A DNA stretch of 15,264 bases from Thermoplasmata archaeon (GTDB taxonomy: Archaea > Thermoplasmatota > Thermoplasmata > RBG-16-68-12), in contig DUJI01000172.1 of assembly GCA_013329855.1 (NCBI GenBank), positions 4,217 through 19,480 on the forward strand, written 5' to 3'. Positions 1 through 6,767 of the stretch are shown here, one piece after another; position 1 is the first letter of the stretch, and every line of letters begins with the position of its first letter. The notes under the pieces are model-generated. The model searched no databases. It saw only the letters and a program-made list of their open reading frames with translations, and was not told the origin of the DNA. A program made the translations under genes and the position numbers.

Positions 1-173
1 TGGAGGAGCACGCGCTCCCGCCGCGCGGCCAGGTCCCGCACGTAGACCGTCCACTGCTCGCCCTTGTTCGCGGAGTACGCGATCCGCCGTCCGTCCGGGG
101 AGACGTCGAAGTTGCCGAGTTGCCAGACTCTGTGCAGGAACCGCCGCGGCGAGAATGTGACCTTGCGTGCCAT
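1..173 (-). CDS. N-terminus of a beta-propeller/S9-peptidase-like protein (partial)
   Basis: Reading leftward from the ATG at 173, 57 codons are visible before the window edge. The product begins MARKVTFSPRRFLHRVWQ and continues with GNFDVSPDGRRIAYSANKG and then VYVRDL. The block 'F-D-V-SPDG-(K/R)-R-I-A-Y' followed by 'x-(V/L)-Y-V-x-D-L' is the typical blade of the TolB/WD40-like propeller that caps prolyl-oligopeptidase (S9) family enzymes. No signal peptide is visible, which fits a cytoplasmic S9 peptidase better than a secreted TolB-like protein. The catalytic alpha/beta-hydrolase part would lie outside the window, so peptidase activity cannot be confirmed. A GGGTGGG stretch (177-183, minus strand) just before the ATG could be a ribosome binding site. 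The gene diverges from the Nudix gene. Confidence 0.6.
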   Translation of the reverse strand, partial: MARKVTFSPRRFLHRVWQLGNFDVSPDGRRIAYSANKGEQWTVYVRDLAARRERVLL

Positions 174-244
174 GAGCCCACCCAACGCCGCGGGTAGCGG
201 GTGCGGGGATAAAAGCCATCTTGGGGGCCCGCGTTGGACCCGCC
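174..244. promoter_or_regulatory. Divergent promoter region with a shared TATA-like element
   Basis: The region between the S9-like gene (-) and the Nudix gene (+) has one AT-rich core, ATAAAAG at 209-215, preceded by four G that could act as a BRE. It lies about 33 bp before the Nudix ATG at 245. Read on the other strand as CTTTTAT, it lies about 38 bp before the ATG at 173. Either direction would give a short leader. Whether both genes really use it is inference. Confidence 0.5.
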
Positions 245-730
245 ATGGCCCTGAACGTGGCGACCCTGCCCATCACCGTGGGCGTGGGCGCGTTCCTGGT
301 GCACGACGGCCGCCTCCTCGTCGTGAAGCGCACGTACGGCACGATCAAGGGCCTGTGGTCCATCCCCTCGGGGTACGTGGAACCCCACGAGTCCGTCCTG
401 ATGACCCTGGAGCGCGAGGTCCAGGAGGAGACGGGGGTCGTGGGCCGCGCCGGCCCCCTGCTCGGCATGCGCAACCGGGTGACCCAGGACGTCAACGACA
501 CGTTCCTCATCTTTCGCATGGAGTACGTGTCCGGCGAGCCGCGCCCCGATGCCCTGGAGGTGAGCGCGGCCGCGTTCCTTCCGGCGGACGAGCTCATGAC
601 CTCGCCGGAATCCGCGCCCTTCACGCGGGCCGCCATCGAGCGGTTCCTCCGCGCGGAGGGGATGCACCTGGACTCGTACATCCCCCCCGCCCCGCTGAAG
701 CCGGGGGAATACTACCTCCTGTTCCGCTGA
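245..730 (+). CDS. Nudix hydrolase
   Basis: A 161-residue Nudix protein. The Nudix box is perfect at residues 43-65: G43-x5-E49-x7-R57-E58-V-x-E61-E62-x-G64-V65. The paired glutamates bind the Mg2+ used to hydrolyse a nucleoside diphosphate linked to another group. It sits in a standard beta-sheet context (VGAFLVHDGRLLVVKR before the box, then the GLWSIPSG substrate loop). The C-terminus (YIPPAPLKPGEYYLLFR) is family-specific tail and I cannot read the substrate from it; ADP-ribose, NADH or a modified nucleotide are all possible. An in-frame TTG at 221 would add eight residues, but it lies only about 9 bp after the TATA-like element at 209-215. ATG 245 is therefore the better start and gives a near-leaderless transcript. 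The gene stands alone in its transcription unit, since a new promoter-like palindrome follows 10 nt after its stop. Confidence 0.92.
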   Translation: MALNVATLPITVGVGAFLVHDGRLLVVKRTYGTIKGLWSIPSGYVEPHESVLMTLEREVQEETGVVGRAGPLLGMRNRVTQDVNDTFLIFRMEYVSGEPRPDALEVSAAAFLPADELMTSPESAPFTRAAIERFLRAEGMHLDSYIPPAPLKPGEYYLLFR

Positions 731-739
731 CGTCGGAAA

Positions 740-751
740 GGGCTTTAGCCC
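740..751 (+). promoter_or_regulatory. Palindromic TATA-like element before the YrdC/Sua5 gene
   Basis: GGGCTTTAGCCC is a perfect inverted repeat (GGGCT-TT-AGCCC) containing a TTTA core. The core is 25 bp before the GTG at 771, the exact spacing expected for an archaeal leaderless start at that codon. The symmetry may be chance or may mark an operator. Confidence 0.5.
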
Positions 752-770
752 CGCCTCCTTTGTCGACGCC

Positions 771-1391
771 GTGGCCGACACGATTCTCGCGGTCTGCATT
801 GGCACGAAGTATGTGCTGGACGCCTCCGCGATCGACCGGATCCGGGAGTGCCTCGCGAAGGGGGGTCTCGTGGTCCATCCCACGGACACGGTCTACGGTC
901 TCGCGGCGGATCCGTTCCAGCCCACGGCCGTGGAGCGCGTGTACGCGGTCAAGCAGCGACCGCGGGAGAGCGCCCTCTCCATGGCCGTGCCCGAGGTGGA
1001 GGACGTCTTCCGATTCGGAGTGCGGACGCCCCTGGCGGAGAACTTCTGCCGCAAGAACCTCCCCGGCCCCTACACCGTGGTCCTGCGAGCGACGCCCGCG
1101 GCGCCGCCCGCCCTGGTGAACCGGCAGGGCCTGGTGGGCCTCCGCGTCCCCGACCATCCGATCCCCCGGCTCCTGGCCAAGATCTTCGGCCCCATCACGA
1201 CCACGAGCGCGAACCGCCACGGTCAACCGTCGCCCACGTCGTGCGACGAGGCGAAGGCCCAACTCGGGGACGGCGTCGACCTGTACATCGACGGGGGGCC
1301 GACGCTCCTCGGCGCGGAGTCCAGCGTGATCGACTTGTCCGGTCCCAAGGCAAAGGTCCTTAGACCGGGCACGGTTCGGCCCAGGGTCTGA
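771..1391 (+). CDS. YrdC/Sua5/YciO-family L-threonylcarbamoyladenylate synthase
   Basis: A 206-residue single-domain YrdC-fold protein. Enzymes of this family make threonylcarbamoyl-AMP from threonine, bicarbonate and ATP, which the Kae1/KEOPS complex transfers to A37 of ANN-decoding tRNAs (t6A). Visible signatures are PTDTVYGLA (37-45), KQR (61-63), LPGPYT (97-102), RVPDH (125-129), the SAN motif (146-148), SSVID (184-188) and RPG (198-200). The KxR and SxN signatures are the ligand-binding positions of YrdC. The protein is much shorter than Sua5 (about 340 residues, with a second C-terminal domain), so it is the TsaC/YrdC or YciO form. YciO-like proteins can be poorly active, so the t6A role is probable but not proven. 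The GTG start fits a leaderless transcript from the element at 740-751. MetAP starts 2 nt after the stop, indicating co-transcription. Confidence 0.9.
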   Translation: MADTILAVCIGTKYVLDASAIDRIRECLAKGGLVVHPTDTVYGLAADPFQPTAVERVYAVKQRPRESALSMAVPEVEDVFRFGVRTPLAENFCRKNLPGPYTVVLRATPAAPPALVNRQGLVGLRVPDHPIPRLLAKIFGPITTTSANRHGQPSPTSCDEAKAQLGDGVDLYIDGGPTLLGAESSVIDLSGPKAKVLRPGTVRPRV

Positions 1392-1393
1392 AC

Positions 1394-2281
1394 ATGGATC
1401 CCGACGTCCGCGCCTGGCTGCACGAGGCGGGCCGCGTCTCCAGAGAGGCCAAGGAGCGGGCCATGGAGATGGTGGCCGAGGGCGTCCTCCTCCTGGATGT
1501 GGCGGAGGAGATCGAGGGGATCATGCGGAAGCGAGGCCTCCGGCCCGCCTTCCCGACCTGCATCTCCATCGACCACGTCGCGGCCCACTACTCGCCGACC
1601 CACGACGACGCCCTGCGGTTCCGGCGGGGGAACGTGGTCAAGCTCGACCTGGGCGCGCAGCGGGACGGCTGGATCGCGGACACCGCGGCCACGGTCGAGG
1701 TGGGCACGCGCAACTGGTCCCGGCTCATCTCCGCCTCCGAGCTCGCCCTGCAGACGGCCATCGAGGCCGTCCAGCCGGGCGTGGAGACGCGCCTCCTGGG
1801 CGAAGGCATCCGTCGCGCCATCGAGGCGAACGGCTACAAGCCCATCCGCAATCTGACGGGCCACACAATCGAGCGTTACGTGCTCCACGCGGGCAAGAGC
1901 GTCCCGAACATCGCCCACGGACACGACACGCTCGAGGAGGGAGACGTCGTGGCCATCGAGCCCTTCTCCTCCTCCGGAGCGGGCGAGGTGGACGGGTCGC
2001 GCACGGGGAACATCTACCGCGTCCTCCGCGCGAAGCCCCCGAAGGACGCCCAGCTCGCCGAGTTCCTGAATCAGCTCGCCGCGGAGTTCAAGACCCTCCC
2101 GTTCGCGGAGCGATGGGCCTACGCCCTCAACCCCAAGGCGCCCGCCCTGCTGAACCAGTTGCTCCGCACGCGCGCGGTCATGACGTACCCCGCGCTCCTC
2201 GATGTGGGCGCAGGGATTGTCGCGCAGACGGAGCACACCATGATCGTCACGGCCCGCGGCGCCGAGGTCACGACCGGGTAG
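1394..2281 (+). CDS. map: Type II methionine aminopeptidase
   Basis: A 295-residue cytoplasmic metallo-aminopeptidase that removes the initiator methionine from nascent proteins. All five metal ligands of the pita-bread fold are readable: D85 (KLDLGAQ), D96 (WIADTAA), H157 (LTGHTIE), E189 (VAIEPFS) and E280 (AQTEHT). H65 in DHVAAHY is the substrate-binding histidine. The type II helical insertion lies between H157/E189 and E280, and the length matches archaeal MetAP2, which is about 295 residues. The start is the ATG 2 nt after the TGA of the YrdC/Sua5 gene. The two genes form a translation-support unit (tRNA modification and N-terminal processing). No motif is missing. Confidence 0.96.
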   Translation: MDPDVRAWLHEAGRVSREAKERAMEMVAEGVLLLDVAEEIEGIMRKRGLRPAFPTCISIDHVAAHYSPTHDDALRFRRGNVVKLDLGAQRDGWIADTAATVEVGTRNWSRLISASELALQTAIEAVQPGVETRLLGEGIRRAIEANGYKPIRNLTGHTIERYVLHAGKSVPNIAHGHDTLEEGDVVAIEPFSSSGAGEVDGSRTGNIYRVLRAKPPKDAQLAEFLNQLAAEFKTLPFAERWAYALNPKAPALLNQLLRTRAVMTYPALLDVGAGIVAQTEHTMIVTARGAEVTTG

Positions 2282-2335
2282 GACGACCCACGCCGGCCAG
2301 GCTGCCCGTCGCCCGGCCCGTGATACAGAGCGCAA

Positions 2336-2350
2336 CAACGTTTAATACCG
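2336..2350 (+). promoter_or_regulatory. Promoter of the DUF211 gene
   Basis: CAACGTTTAATACCG contains a clear TTTAATA box (2341-2347), the most AT-rich point of the 108-nt gap between MetAP and the DUF211 gene. A start site about 25 bp downstream would leave a leader of roughly 20 nt, holding GGAG (2376-2379) as a weak Shine-Dalgarno 10 nt before the GTG. Confidence 0.6.
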
Positions 2351-2389
2351 AACGTCCCCATCGGCTTCACCCCTCGGAGCGTCTACCGC

Positions 2390-2686
2390 GTGACCGACCT
2401 CAAGCGCGTCGTCCTTGACGTGCTCAAGCCCCACAGACCCTCCTTGGTCGAGCTCTCCCAGCGCCTCAGCGCGCTCAAGGGCGTGGAAGGCGTCAACTGC
2501 AGCCTGGATGAGGTGGACCAGGAGACGGAGACGGTCAAGGTGACCATCGAGGGCAATTCGATCAGCTACGAGGCCGTCGAGACGACCCTGCGGGAGTTCG
2601 GCGCCGTGATCCATTCCGTGGACGAGGTGGCCGCGGGCAAGCGCCTCATCGAGGACGTGCGCACGCTCCAGGATCACCGCGACTGA
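2390..2686 (+). CDS. DUF211 family protein (ferredoxin-like fold)
   Basis: A 98-residue acidic protein of the mainly archaeal DUF211 family (COG1888), function unknown. The full-length pattern is visible: an initial helix/strand ([21 protein letters not shown]), the central [16 protein letters not shown] block (residues 31-46), then [15 protein letters not shown], and an I-H-S-V-D-E-V-x-A-G-K segment near the end. As I recall, structural genomics models of this family show small ferredoxin-like subunits in higher oligomers, which resembles ACT-type ligand-binding proteins; that link is inference. The length equals the family norm (about 95). The GTG start is supported by the promoter at 2336-2350 and the GGAG. 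It appears monocistronic or weakly linked to the next gene, which starts 70 nt later. Confidence 0.88.
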   Translation: MTDLKRVVLDVLKPHRPSLVELSQRLSALKGVEGVNCSLDEVDQETETVKVTIEGNSISYEAVETTLREFGAVIHSVDEVAAGKRLIEDVRTLQDHRD

Positions 2687-2756
2687 CCGCGTCCGACGAG
2701 TTGTTTCACGCGCCTCCCCCGCGCGTTCATGACCTTGCGGACCCTGCGCGGCGGGC

Positions 2757-3179
2757 ATGGTGGACCTCCTCACCTTGGTCTTGGCCCTCGTCGCGGTCGC
2801 CTTCGGGCTCGGCGTGGGCTTCTACGTGGGCCGGGCCGTGACCCAGCGCACCCTGGAGCTGGGATTCCGGCAGCGGGAGCGCGAGGCCCGACGGGACTCC
2901 GTGGACCGGAGCCGGTCGACCCTGAGCGGCCAGGTCCTGGAGAAACTGGCCCCCCACTTCCCCGAGTTCCCCTACGATCCGACGGACCTGCGGTTCCTCG
3001 GGACGCCCGTGGATTACATCGTCTTCGACGGCCTGGCCGAGGGAGACGTGCAGGAGATCGTCTTCCTCGAGGTGAAGAGCGGTCGGTCCGCCCTCACGAC
3101 CAGGGAGCGGCGCGTGCGCGACGCCGTGGAGGCGGGCGCGGTCCGCTGGGACGTGTACCGCGTGCCCGATGAGGGCTAG
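2757..3179 (+). CDS. Membrane-anchored endonuclease-like protein related to Holliday junction resolvase
   Basis: A 140-residue protein of the 'predicted secreted endonuclease distantly related to archaeal Holliday junction resolvase' family (COG4741, Endonuc_Holl). Residues 3-26 form one hydrophobic helix, followed by a charged, probably helical linker (QRTLELGFRQREREARR, 30-46). A PD-(D/E)xK nuclease core follows. E62 in the early helix, D86 in GTPVDYIVFDG and E105-V-K107 in IVFLEVKSG are the expected metal and catalytic residues. The helix ALTTRERRVRDAVEAGAV and strand VRWDVYRV complete the fold. With few positives before the helix, it is unclear whether the nuclease faces the cytoplasm or the outside. 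DNA-repair or defence roles are unproven. It converges on srp19 and the two stop codons share four bases. Confidence 0.85.
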   Translation: MVDLLTLVLALVAVAFGLGVGFYVGRAVTQRTLELGFRQREREARRDSVDRSRSTLSGQVLEKLAPHFPEFPYDPTDLRFLGTPVDYIVFDGLAEGDVQEIVFLEVKSGRSALTTRERRVRDAVEAGAVRWDVYRVPDEG

Positions 3180-3466
3180 CCCGAGCGGGACTGCTTGATT
3201 CGCTGGGCGACCTTCTGCAGGATGGAGGTCTTGAAGTAGTCCGCCCGGACGAGGACCCGGCCGTCGTGGCGCCAGTGGGAGGTCGGGAAGGCCTTCTCCG
3301 CATCCACCTCGGGCTGGAGGCCGAGCGCCTTGGCCGCGGACGCGATCTCCTCGACCGTGGGGGACTCCACCGCCCACTTCTTGGCCACGCGCCGGCCCGC
3401 GGCCCGGGACCGACCGAGGTCGAAGTACGCCGGATAGAGGACGATGGGCCGGTTGCCCTTGGGCAT
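3176..3466 (-). CDS. srp19: Signal recognition particle subunit SRP19
   Basis: A 96-residue RNA-binding protein that binds the tips of helices 6 and 8 of archaeal 7S RNA and promotes SRP54 loading. Diagnostic blocks are YPAYFD (11-16), R-x-x-GRRVAKKWAV (21-33), the PTVEEIASAAKALGL helix (37-50), FPTSHWRHDGRVLV (60-73) and the C-terminal SILQKVAQRIKQS. Length and basic character match archaeal SRP19. An ATG at 3493 is in frame, but it lies inside the probable TATA element (CCTTATGG, 3489-3496 on the minus strand). Transcription from that box would start about 25 bp downstream, near the ATG at 3466. I therefore choose 3466, as a leaderless gene. Confidence 0.93.
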   Translation of the reverse strand: MPKGNRPIVLYPAYFDLGRSRAAGRRVAKKWAVESPTVEEIASAAKALGLQPEVDAEKAFPTSHWRHDGRVLVRADYFKTSILQKVAQRIKQSRSG

Positions 3467-3576
3467 GCACGGAGCCAAGGGGCGCACGGCCATAAGGCTT
3501 TCCCGCGCCCGCGCGGACGCCGCAAGGTTAATCGCCGGGCCGCCCTACACCCCCGCATCGCGGGTGGCGAAGCCTC
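3467..3576. promoter_or_regulatory. Divergent promoter region between srp19 and tldD
   Basis: On the minus strand, CCTTATGG (3489-3496) is a TATA-like box about 26 bp before the chosen srp19 start. On the plus strand, AGGTTAATCG (around 3525-3534) is the likely tldD box. It would give a leader of about 20 nt that includes GGGTGG (3562-3567) as a Shine-Dalgarno 9 nt before the ATG at 3577. Confidence 0.5.
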
Positions 3577-4992
3577 ATGGACGGGGAGCGAGACCTCGTG
3601 GACTACGCCGTCGAATATGCGCGTCAGCGCGGCGCGACGTACGCCGAGGCGCGGTTCGAGCGGCAGGAACCGGAGCAGTTCATCCTGAAGAACGGCACCC
3701 TGGACGCCCTCTACGTCGGCGCGGACCGGGGGATCGGCGTCCGCGTCTTGGCCAAGGGCAGCCTGGGTTTCGCCGCGACGAACAGCCTCTCGAAGACCGA
3801 CGTGAAGGCCGTCGTCGACGACGCGGTCAAGATCGCGAAGGCCTCGAGGCGCACGACGCCGATTACCTTCGCCCAGGAGGAGGCGGTCACCACGAACTGG
3901 TCCGTCCCCGAGCGCACCAAGCTCGCGGACGTGACCGTCGAAGAGAAGATCCAGGAGATCCAGGCGGTGGACCGGGCCATCACGGAGCTGGGCTTCAAGG
4001 TCCCCGTGCGGTTCTTCCAGCTGGCCGACAACCGGATCACGAAGTACTTCGCCAATTCGGAGGGGTCCCAGATCGGGTCCTACAGCCCGCGCCTCCGGGT
4101 TACGTACTTCCTCACCGTCGCGAGCGGGGCGGACTCCGAACAGACCCACCGGGACTACGGGTGGTCCGGCGGATGGGAGGGCATCCGGGAGTGGGGCCTC
4201 ACGAAGCGCGTCGTGGAGGAGGCCCAGTCTATGCAGCGTTCCCTGCTGGAGGGGAAGAAGTCCCCGGAGGGCAAGATGGACCTCGTCGTCTCCCCCATGG
4301 TCTCCGGGATCGCGGCCCACGAGTCGTGTGGCCACCCCACGGAGGCGGACCGCGTCCTGGGGCGGGAGGCCAGTCAGGCCGGGAAGTCGTTCATCGGCCC
4401 GGACGACCTGGGCATGCAGGTGGGCTCCGAGATGGTCAACGTCTGTGACGACCCGACCCTGGAACACGCCATCGCCTACTACGTCACGGACGACGAGGGG
4501 GTGCGCGCCCGCCGGCGGTACCTGTACAAGGAAGGCCGCGTGCACGAGTTCCTCCAGAACCGCGAGACGGCATCCGCCTTCTCAACGCGGAGCAACGGCG
4601 CCTCGCGCGCGGTTAACTACAACGTGGAGGCCATCGTCCGCATGGCGAACACGTTCGTGGAGCCAAAGGACCACAGCCTCGAGGAGCTCCTGGAAGGGGT
4701 CAAGTTCGGCGTCTACATGAAATCGTTCATGGAATGGAACATCGACGACAAGCGGTACAACGCGAAGTACGCAGGCCGGGAGGCCTACCTGGTCGAGAAC
4801 GGGGAGATCAAGCACCCCGTGCGGCGGACGATCATCGAGCTGACCACGCCGACGTTCTGGTCAGCCGTCGATGCGGTCGGCAAGGACCTCGACTTCGAGG
4901 GCGGGTTCTGCGGCAAGTCGGACCCGGGGCAGGCGCTCGACGCCAGCCTGGGCGGCCCCTCCATGCGTCTGCGCAACGTGTACCTGAGGTGA
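3577..4992 (+). CDS. tldD: TldD family zinc metalloprotease, catalytic subunit
   Basis: A 471-residue TldD (U62 family) protein. The catalytic HExxxH motif is H248-E249-S-C-G-H253 in GIAAHESCGHPTEADR, and C445 in GGFCGKSDPG is in place of the third zinc ligand known from E. coli TldD. The N-terminal domain (1-230) has the usual VDYAVEYARQRGATYAEAR opening and GIGVRVLAKGSLGFAATN core. The conserved VYMKSFMEWNIDDKRYNAKYAGREAYLVENGEI block is near the C-terminus. In E. coli TldD with TldE forms a hollow dimer that degrades unfolded peptides and trims microcin B17 and CcdA; in archaea the natural substrates are unknown. tldE follows after 4 nt, and the GAGGTGAT Shine-Dalgarno for tldE overlaps the tldD stop, so the pair is co-expressed. 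Confidence 0.95.
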   Translation: MDGERDLVDYAVEYARQRGATYAEARFERQEPEQFILKNGTLDALYVGADRGIGVRVLAKGSLGFAATNSLSKTDVKAVVDDAVKIAKASRRTTPITFAQEEAVTTNWSVPERTKLADVTVEEKIQEIQAVDRAITELGFKVPVRFFQLADNRITKYFANSEGSQIGSYSPRLRVTYFLTVASGADSEQTHRDYGWSGGWEGIREWGLTKRVVEEAQSMQRSLLEGKKSPEGKMDLVVSPMVSGIAAHESCGHPTEADRVLGREASQAGKSFIGPDDLGMQVGSEMVNVCDDPTLEHAIAYYVTDDEGVRARRRYLYKEGRVHEFLQNRETASAFSTRSNGASRAVNYNVEAIVRMANTFVEPKDHSLEELLEGVKFGVYMKSFMEWNIDDKRYNAKYAGREAYLVENGEIKHPVRRTIIELTTPTFWSAVDAVGKDLDFEGGFCGKSDPGQALDASLGGPSMRLRNVYLR

Positions 4993-4993
4993 T
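4986..4993 (+). promoter_or_regulatory. Strong Shine-Dalgarno of tldE, overlapping the tldD stop
   Basis: GAGGTGAT matches the anti-Shine-Dalgarno of archaeal 16S rRNA over eight bases. It contains the tldD TGA (4990-4992) and ends 3 nt before the ATG at 4997. This selects that ATG over the out-of-frame ATG at 4992 and implies tight coupling of the two subunits. Confidence 0.75.
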
Positions 4994-4996
4994 GGA

Positions 4997-6310
4997 ATGG
5001 AAGACCTGGCGGCCCGCATCGTCAAGAAGGCCCGGCAGCTCGGATGCCAGGACGCGGTCGCGGACCTCGTCGTGAACCGCGCCTACCAGATCCGTTTCGG
5101 CCGGAACGAGCCCGTAATCAGCAACCGGTGGCGCGAGTCGTACGCGTCCGTCTTCCTCGTTCACGACAAGCGCGTCGTGGCCACGGAACTCAAGGATCTC
5201 ACGGACATCGACGCCTCCCTGGAGCGGCTCGTGAAGGTCGCGAAAGCTTCCCAGCGCAATCCGGAGTACGCGGGGCTTGCGAGGGGCCCTTTCAGGTACA
5301 GCCGCATCCGCCCGGACCCGAAGGTCCTGGCTTTGGAGGACGGCTCGGACTACGTGGAGGCCGCGATCAACGGGGCCACGGCGCAAGGCGCCGAGGAATG
5401 CGCGGGGTCGTTCTGGCGCTACGAGGACGAGCACTTCCTCGCCACGTCCAATGGCGCGGAAGGTCACGACCACCGCGCGGGCCTCTACCTGTCCATCCGG
5501 GCGCTGGTTTCCCTGGAGTCGAGCGGTCATGGCATCGCCTGCGCTTCCCGCCGTTCCCAGTTCGACCCGGAGAAGGCGGGGCGCAAGGCGGGTCGGATCG
5601 CCACCCTCGCGAAGAACCCGAAAGGCGGCAAGGAGGGCAGGTACACGGTCGTCTTCGACCCGCTCATCTTCGGCGCCCTCACGGACCAGGTCGCGGGGCG
5701 GGCCAGCGCCTACTCCGTGCTGGCGGGATTCTCGCCCTTCGGCAAGAAGATCGGGAAGCGCGTGGCCTCCCCTGCGGTGACCATGTGGGACGACGGCTCG
5801 GAGGAGTCCCTGGCTCGCAAGAAGTTCGACATGGAGGGTGTGCCGACCCGTCGGACCGCCGTCATCCGGAAAGGGATCCTGAAGACGTACCTCCACAACA
5901 CGTCCACGGCCAAGCGTTTCAAGGCGAGGACCACGGGGAACGCCGGACTCATTTCCCCCGACCCCCACGCCGTCTTCGTGAAGCCCGGGGACTGGTCCAA
6001 GGACGAGATTTTCTCCGAGGTCAAGGACGGCCTCTGGCTGACGAACACCTGGTACACGCGGTACCAGTCCTACGTCCGGGGGGACCTGAGCACGATCCCC
6101 CGGGACGGGATCTTCCACATCCGGAAGGGTGAGGTCGTGGAGACCTGGAAGGACATCCGCCTCACGGACAACCTCGTCCGACTGATGAAGAACGTGGTCG
6201 CCCTGAGCGACGCGACGGAACAGATGATGTGGTGGGGCGAGGTCAGCATCCCGAACTTCGTGCCCTATGCCCTGATCAAGGACGTCAACATCACGAGGTC
6301 CGCGGAGTGA
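4997..6310 (+). CDS. pmbA: TldE/PmbA family protein, non-catalytic partner of TldD
   Basis: A 437-residue PmbA/TldE homologue. It has the same two-domain layout as TldD. The N-terminal half holds SYASVFLVHDKRVVATELKD, SLERLVKVAKAS and TSNGAEGHDHRAGL segments. The C-terminal half has YTVVFDPLIFGALTDQVAG at the place where TldD has its HExxxH motif, then FDMEGVPTRRTAVIRKGILKTYLHNTSTAKRF. No HExxxH occurs anywhere, as expected for the inactive subunit that forms the other half of the protease chamber. FHIRKGEVVETWKDIRLTDNL near the end is typical of archaeal members. The start is fixed by the Shine-Dalgarno that overlaps the end of tldD. It probably heterodimerises with the neighbouring TldD. 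Confidence 0.94.
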   Translation: MEDLAARIVKKARQLGCQDAVADLVVNRAYQIRFGRNEPVISNRWRESYASVFLVHDKRVVATELKDLTDIDASLERLVKVAKASQRNPEYAGLARGPFRYSRIRPDPKVLALEDGSDYVEAAINGATAQGAEECAGSFWRYEDEHFLATSNGAEGHDHRAGLYLSIRALVSLESSGHGIACASRRSQFDPEKAGRKAGRIATLAKNPKGGKEGRYTVVFDPLIFGALTDQVAGRASAYSVLAGFSPFGKKIGKRVASPAVTMWDDGSEESLARKKFDMEGVPTRRTAVIRKGILKTYLHNTSTAKRFKARTTGNAGLISPDPHAVFVKPGDWSKDEIFSEVKDGLWLTNTWYTRYQSYVRGDLSTIPRDGIFHIRKGEVVETWKDIRLTDNLVRLMKNVVALSDATEQMMWWGEVSIPNFVPYALIKDVNITRSAE

Positions 6311-6372
6311 CTGGCGCGGCGGGAACCTGACGAACCCGGAACATCCATCGGGTCGAATGCCAGTTCCGGATC

Positions 6373-6708
6373 GTGCGCCTCCGGCCCCTTCTGCTCTTCA
6401 TCGCGATCGATGCGGCGACCGCAGCCACGTTCGGGTTCGCCTGGGGTCTCCACTGGCAGACCTGTGCCCCTCCGTCGCCCGCCTGTCGGACCAGCCTCTG
6501 TCCTGCGATCTGCGTGAATGCCTGGAGCCAACTCCCGTCCAACCTGGTGTTCGGGGCCCTCCTGGGCCTCATCCCTGTCACGGTCGCAGCCCTCGGCCTG
6601 CTGCATCTGGAGCATGCGCGTCGCCGGAGGAACCCGCAGGCCGACGCCTTGTGGGTCGCCGCGGTGGTCATCGCCACGGCCGCGGGATCCATCCTCTTCT
6701 ACCTCTGA
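6373..6708 (+). CDS. Small three-helix membrane protein with a four-cysteine loop, unknown function
   Basis: I do not recognise this 111-residue protein. It has three predicted helices at about 5-25, 56-78 and 92-110. Positives at the N-terminus (MRLR) and in the second loop (HARRRR, 81-86) place both inside by the positive-inside rule. Residues 26-55 then lie outside; this loop contains C31, C38, C43 and C47 with several prolines, suggesting two disulfides or a metal site. There is no classical signal peptide. The GTG start at 6373 is the first in-frame start after the region following pmbA (62-nt gap); no strong Shine-Dalgarno or TATA element is visible, so it may be read through from tldD-pmbA. 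GC-rich third positions support real coding. Its stop is 59 nt from the convergent rps8e stop. Confidence 0.6.
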   Translation: MRLRPLLLFIAIDAATAATFGFAWGLHWQTCAPPSPACRTSLCPAICVNAWSQLPSNLVFGALLGLIPVTVAALGLLHLEHARRRRNPQADALWVAAVVIATAAGSILFYL

Positions 6709-6767
6709 AAGAAACACTCGCCTTCGCTCGTTCGAGACAACAGAACGGGATTGAGGGGACGCCAGGA

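Noticed and set aside
221..244. TTG at 221 as the Nudix start
   Set aside because: It lies about 9 bp after the likely TATA element, and the extra eight residues are not part of the fold; ATG at 245 fits better.
3467..3493. ATG at 3493 as the srp19 start
   Set aside because: The codon is inside the probable TATA element and the added residues precede the conserved archaeal N-terminus.
3094..4545. Long minus-strand open frame spanning srp19 and the tldD region
   Set aside because: It is repetitive in R, P, S and G with no domain and lies over two well-supported genes; it arises from scarcity of stops at high GC.
3577..6708. tldD-pmbA plus the small cysteine-rich membrane protein as a peptide natural-product cluster
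   Set aside because: No precursor peptide, cyclodehydratase, radical SAM enzyme or exporter is present; stand-alone tldD-pmbA pairs are common in archaea.
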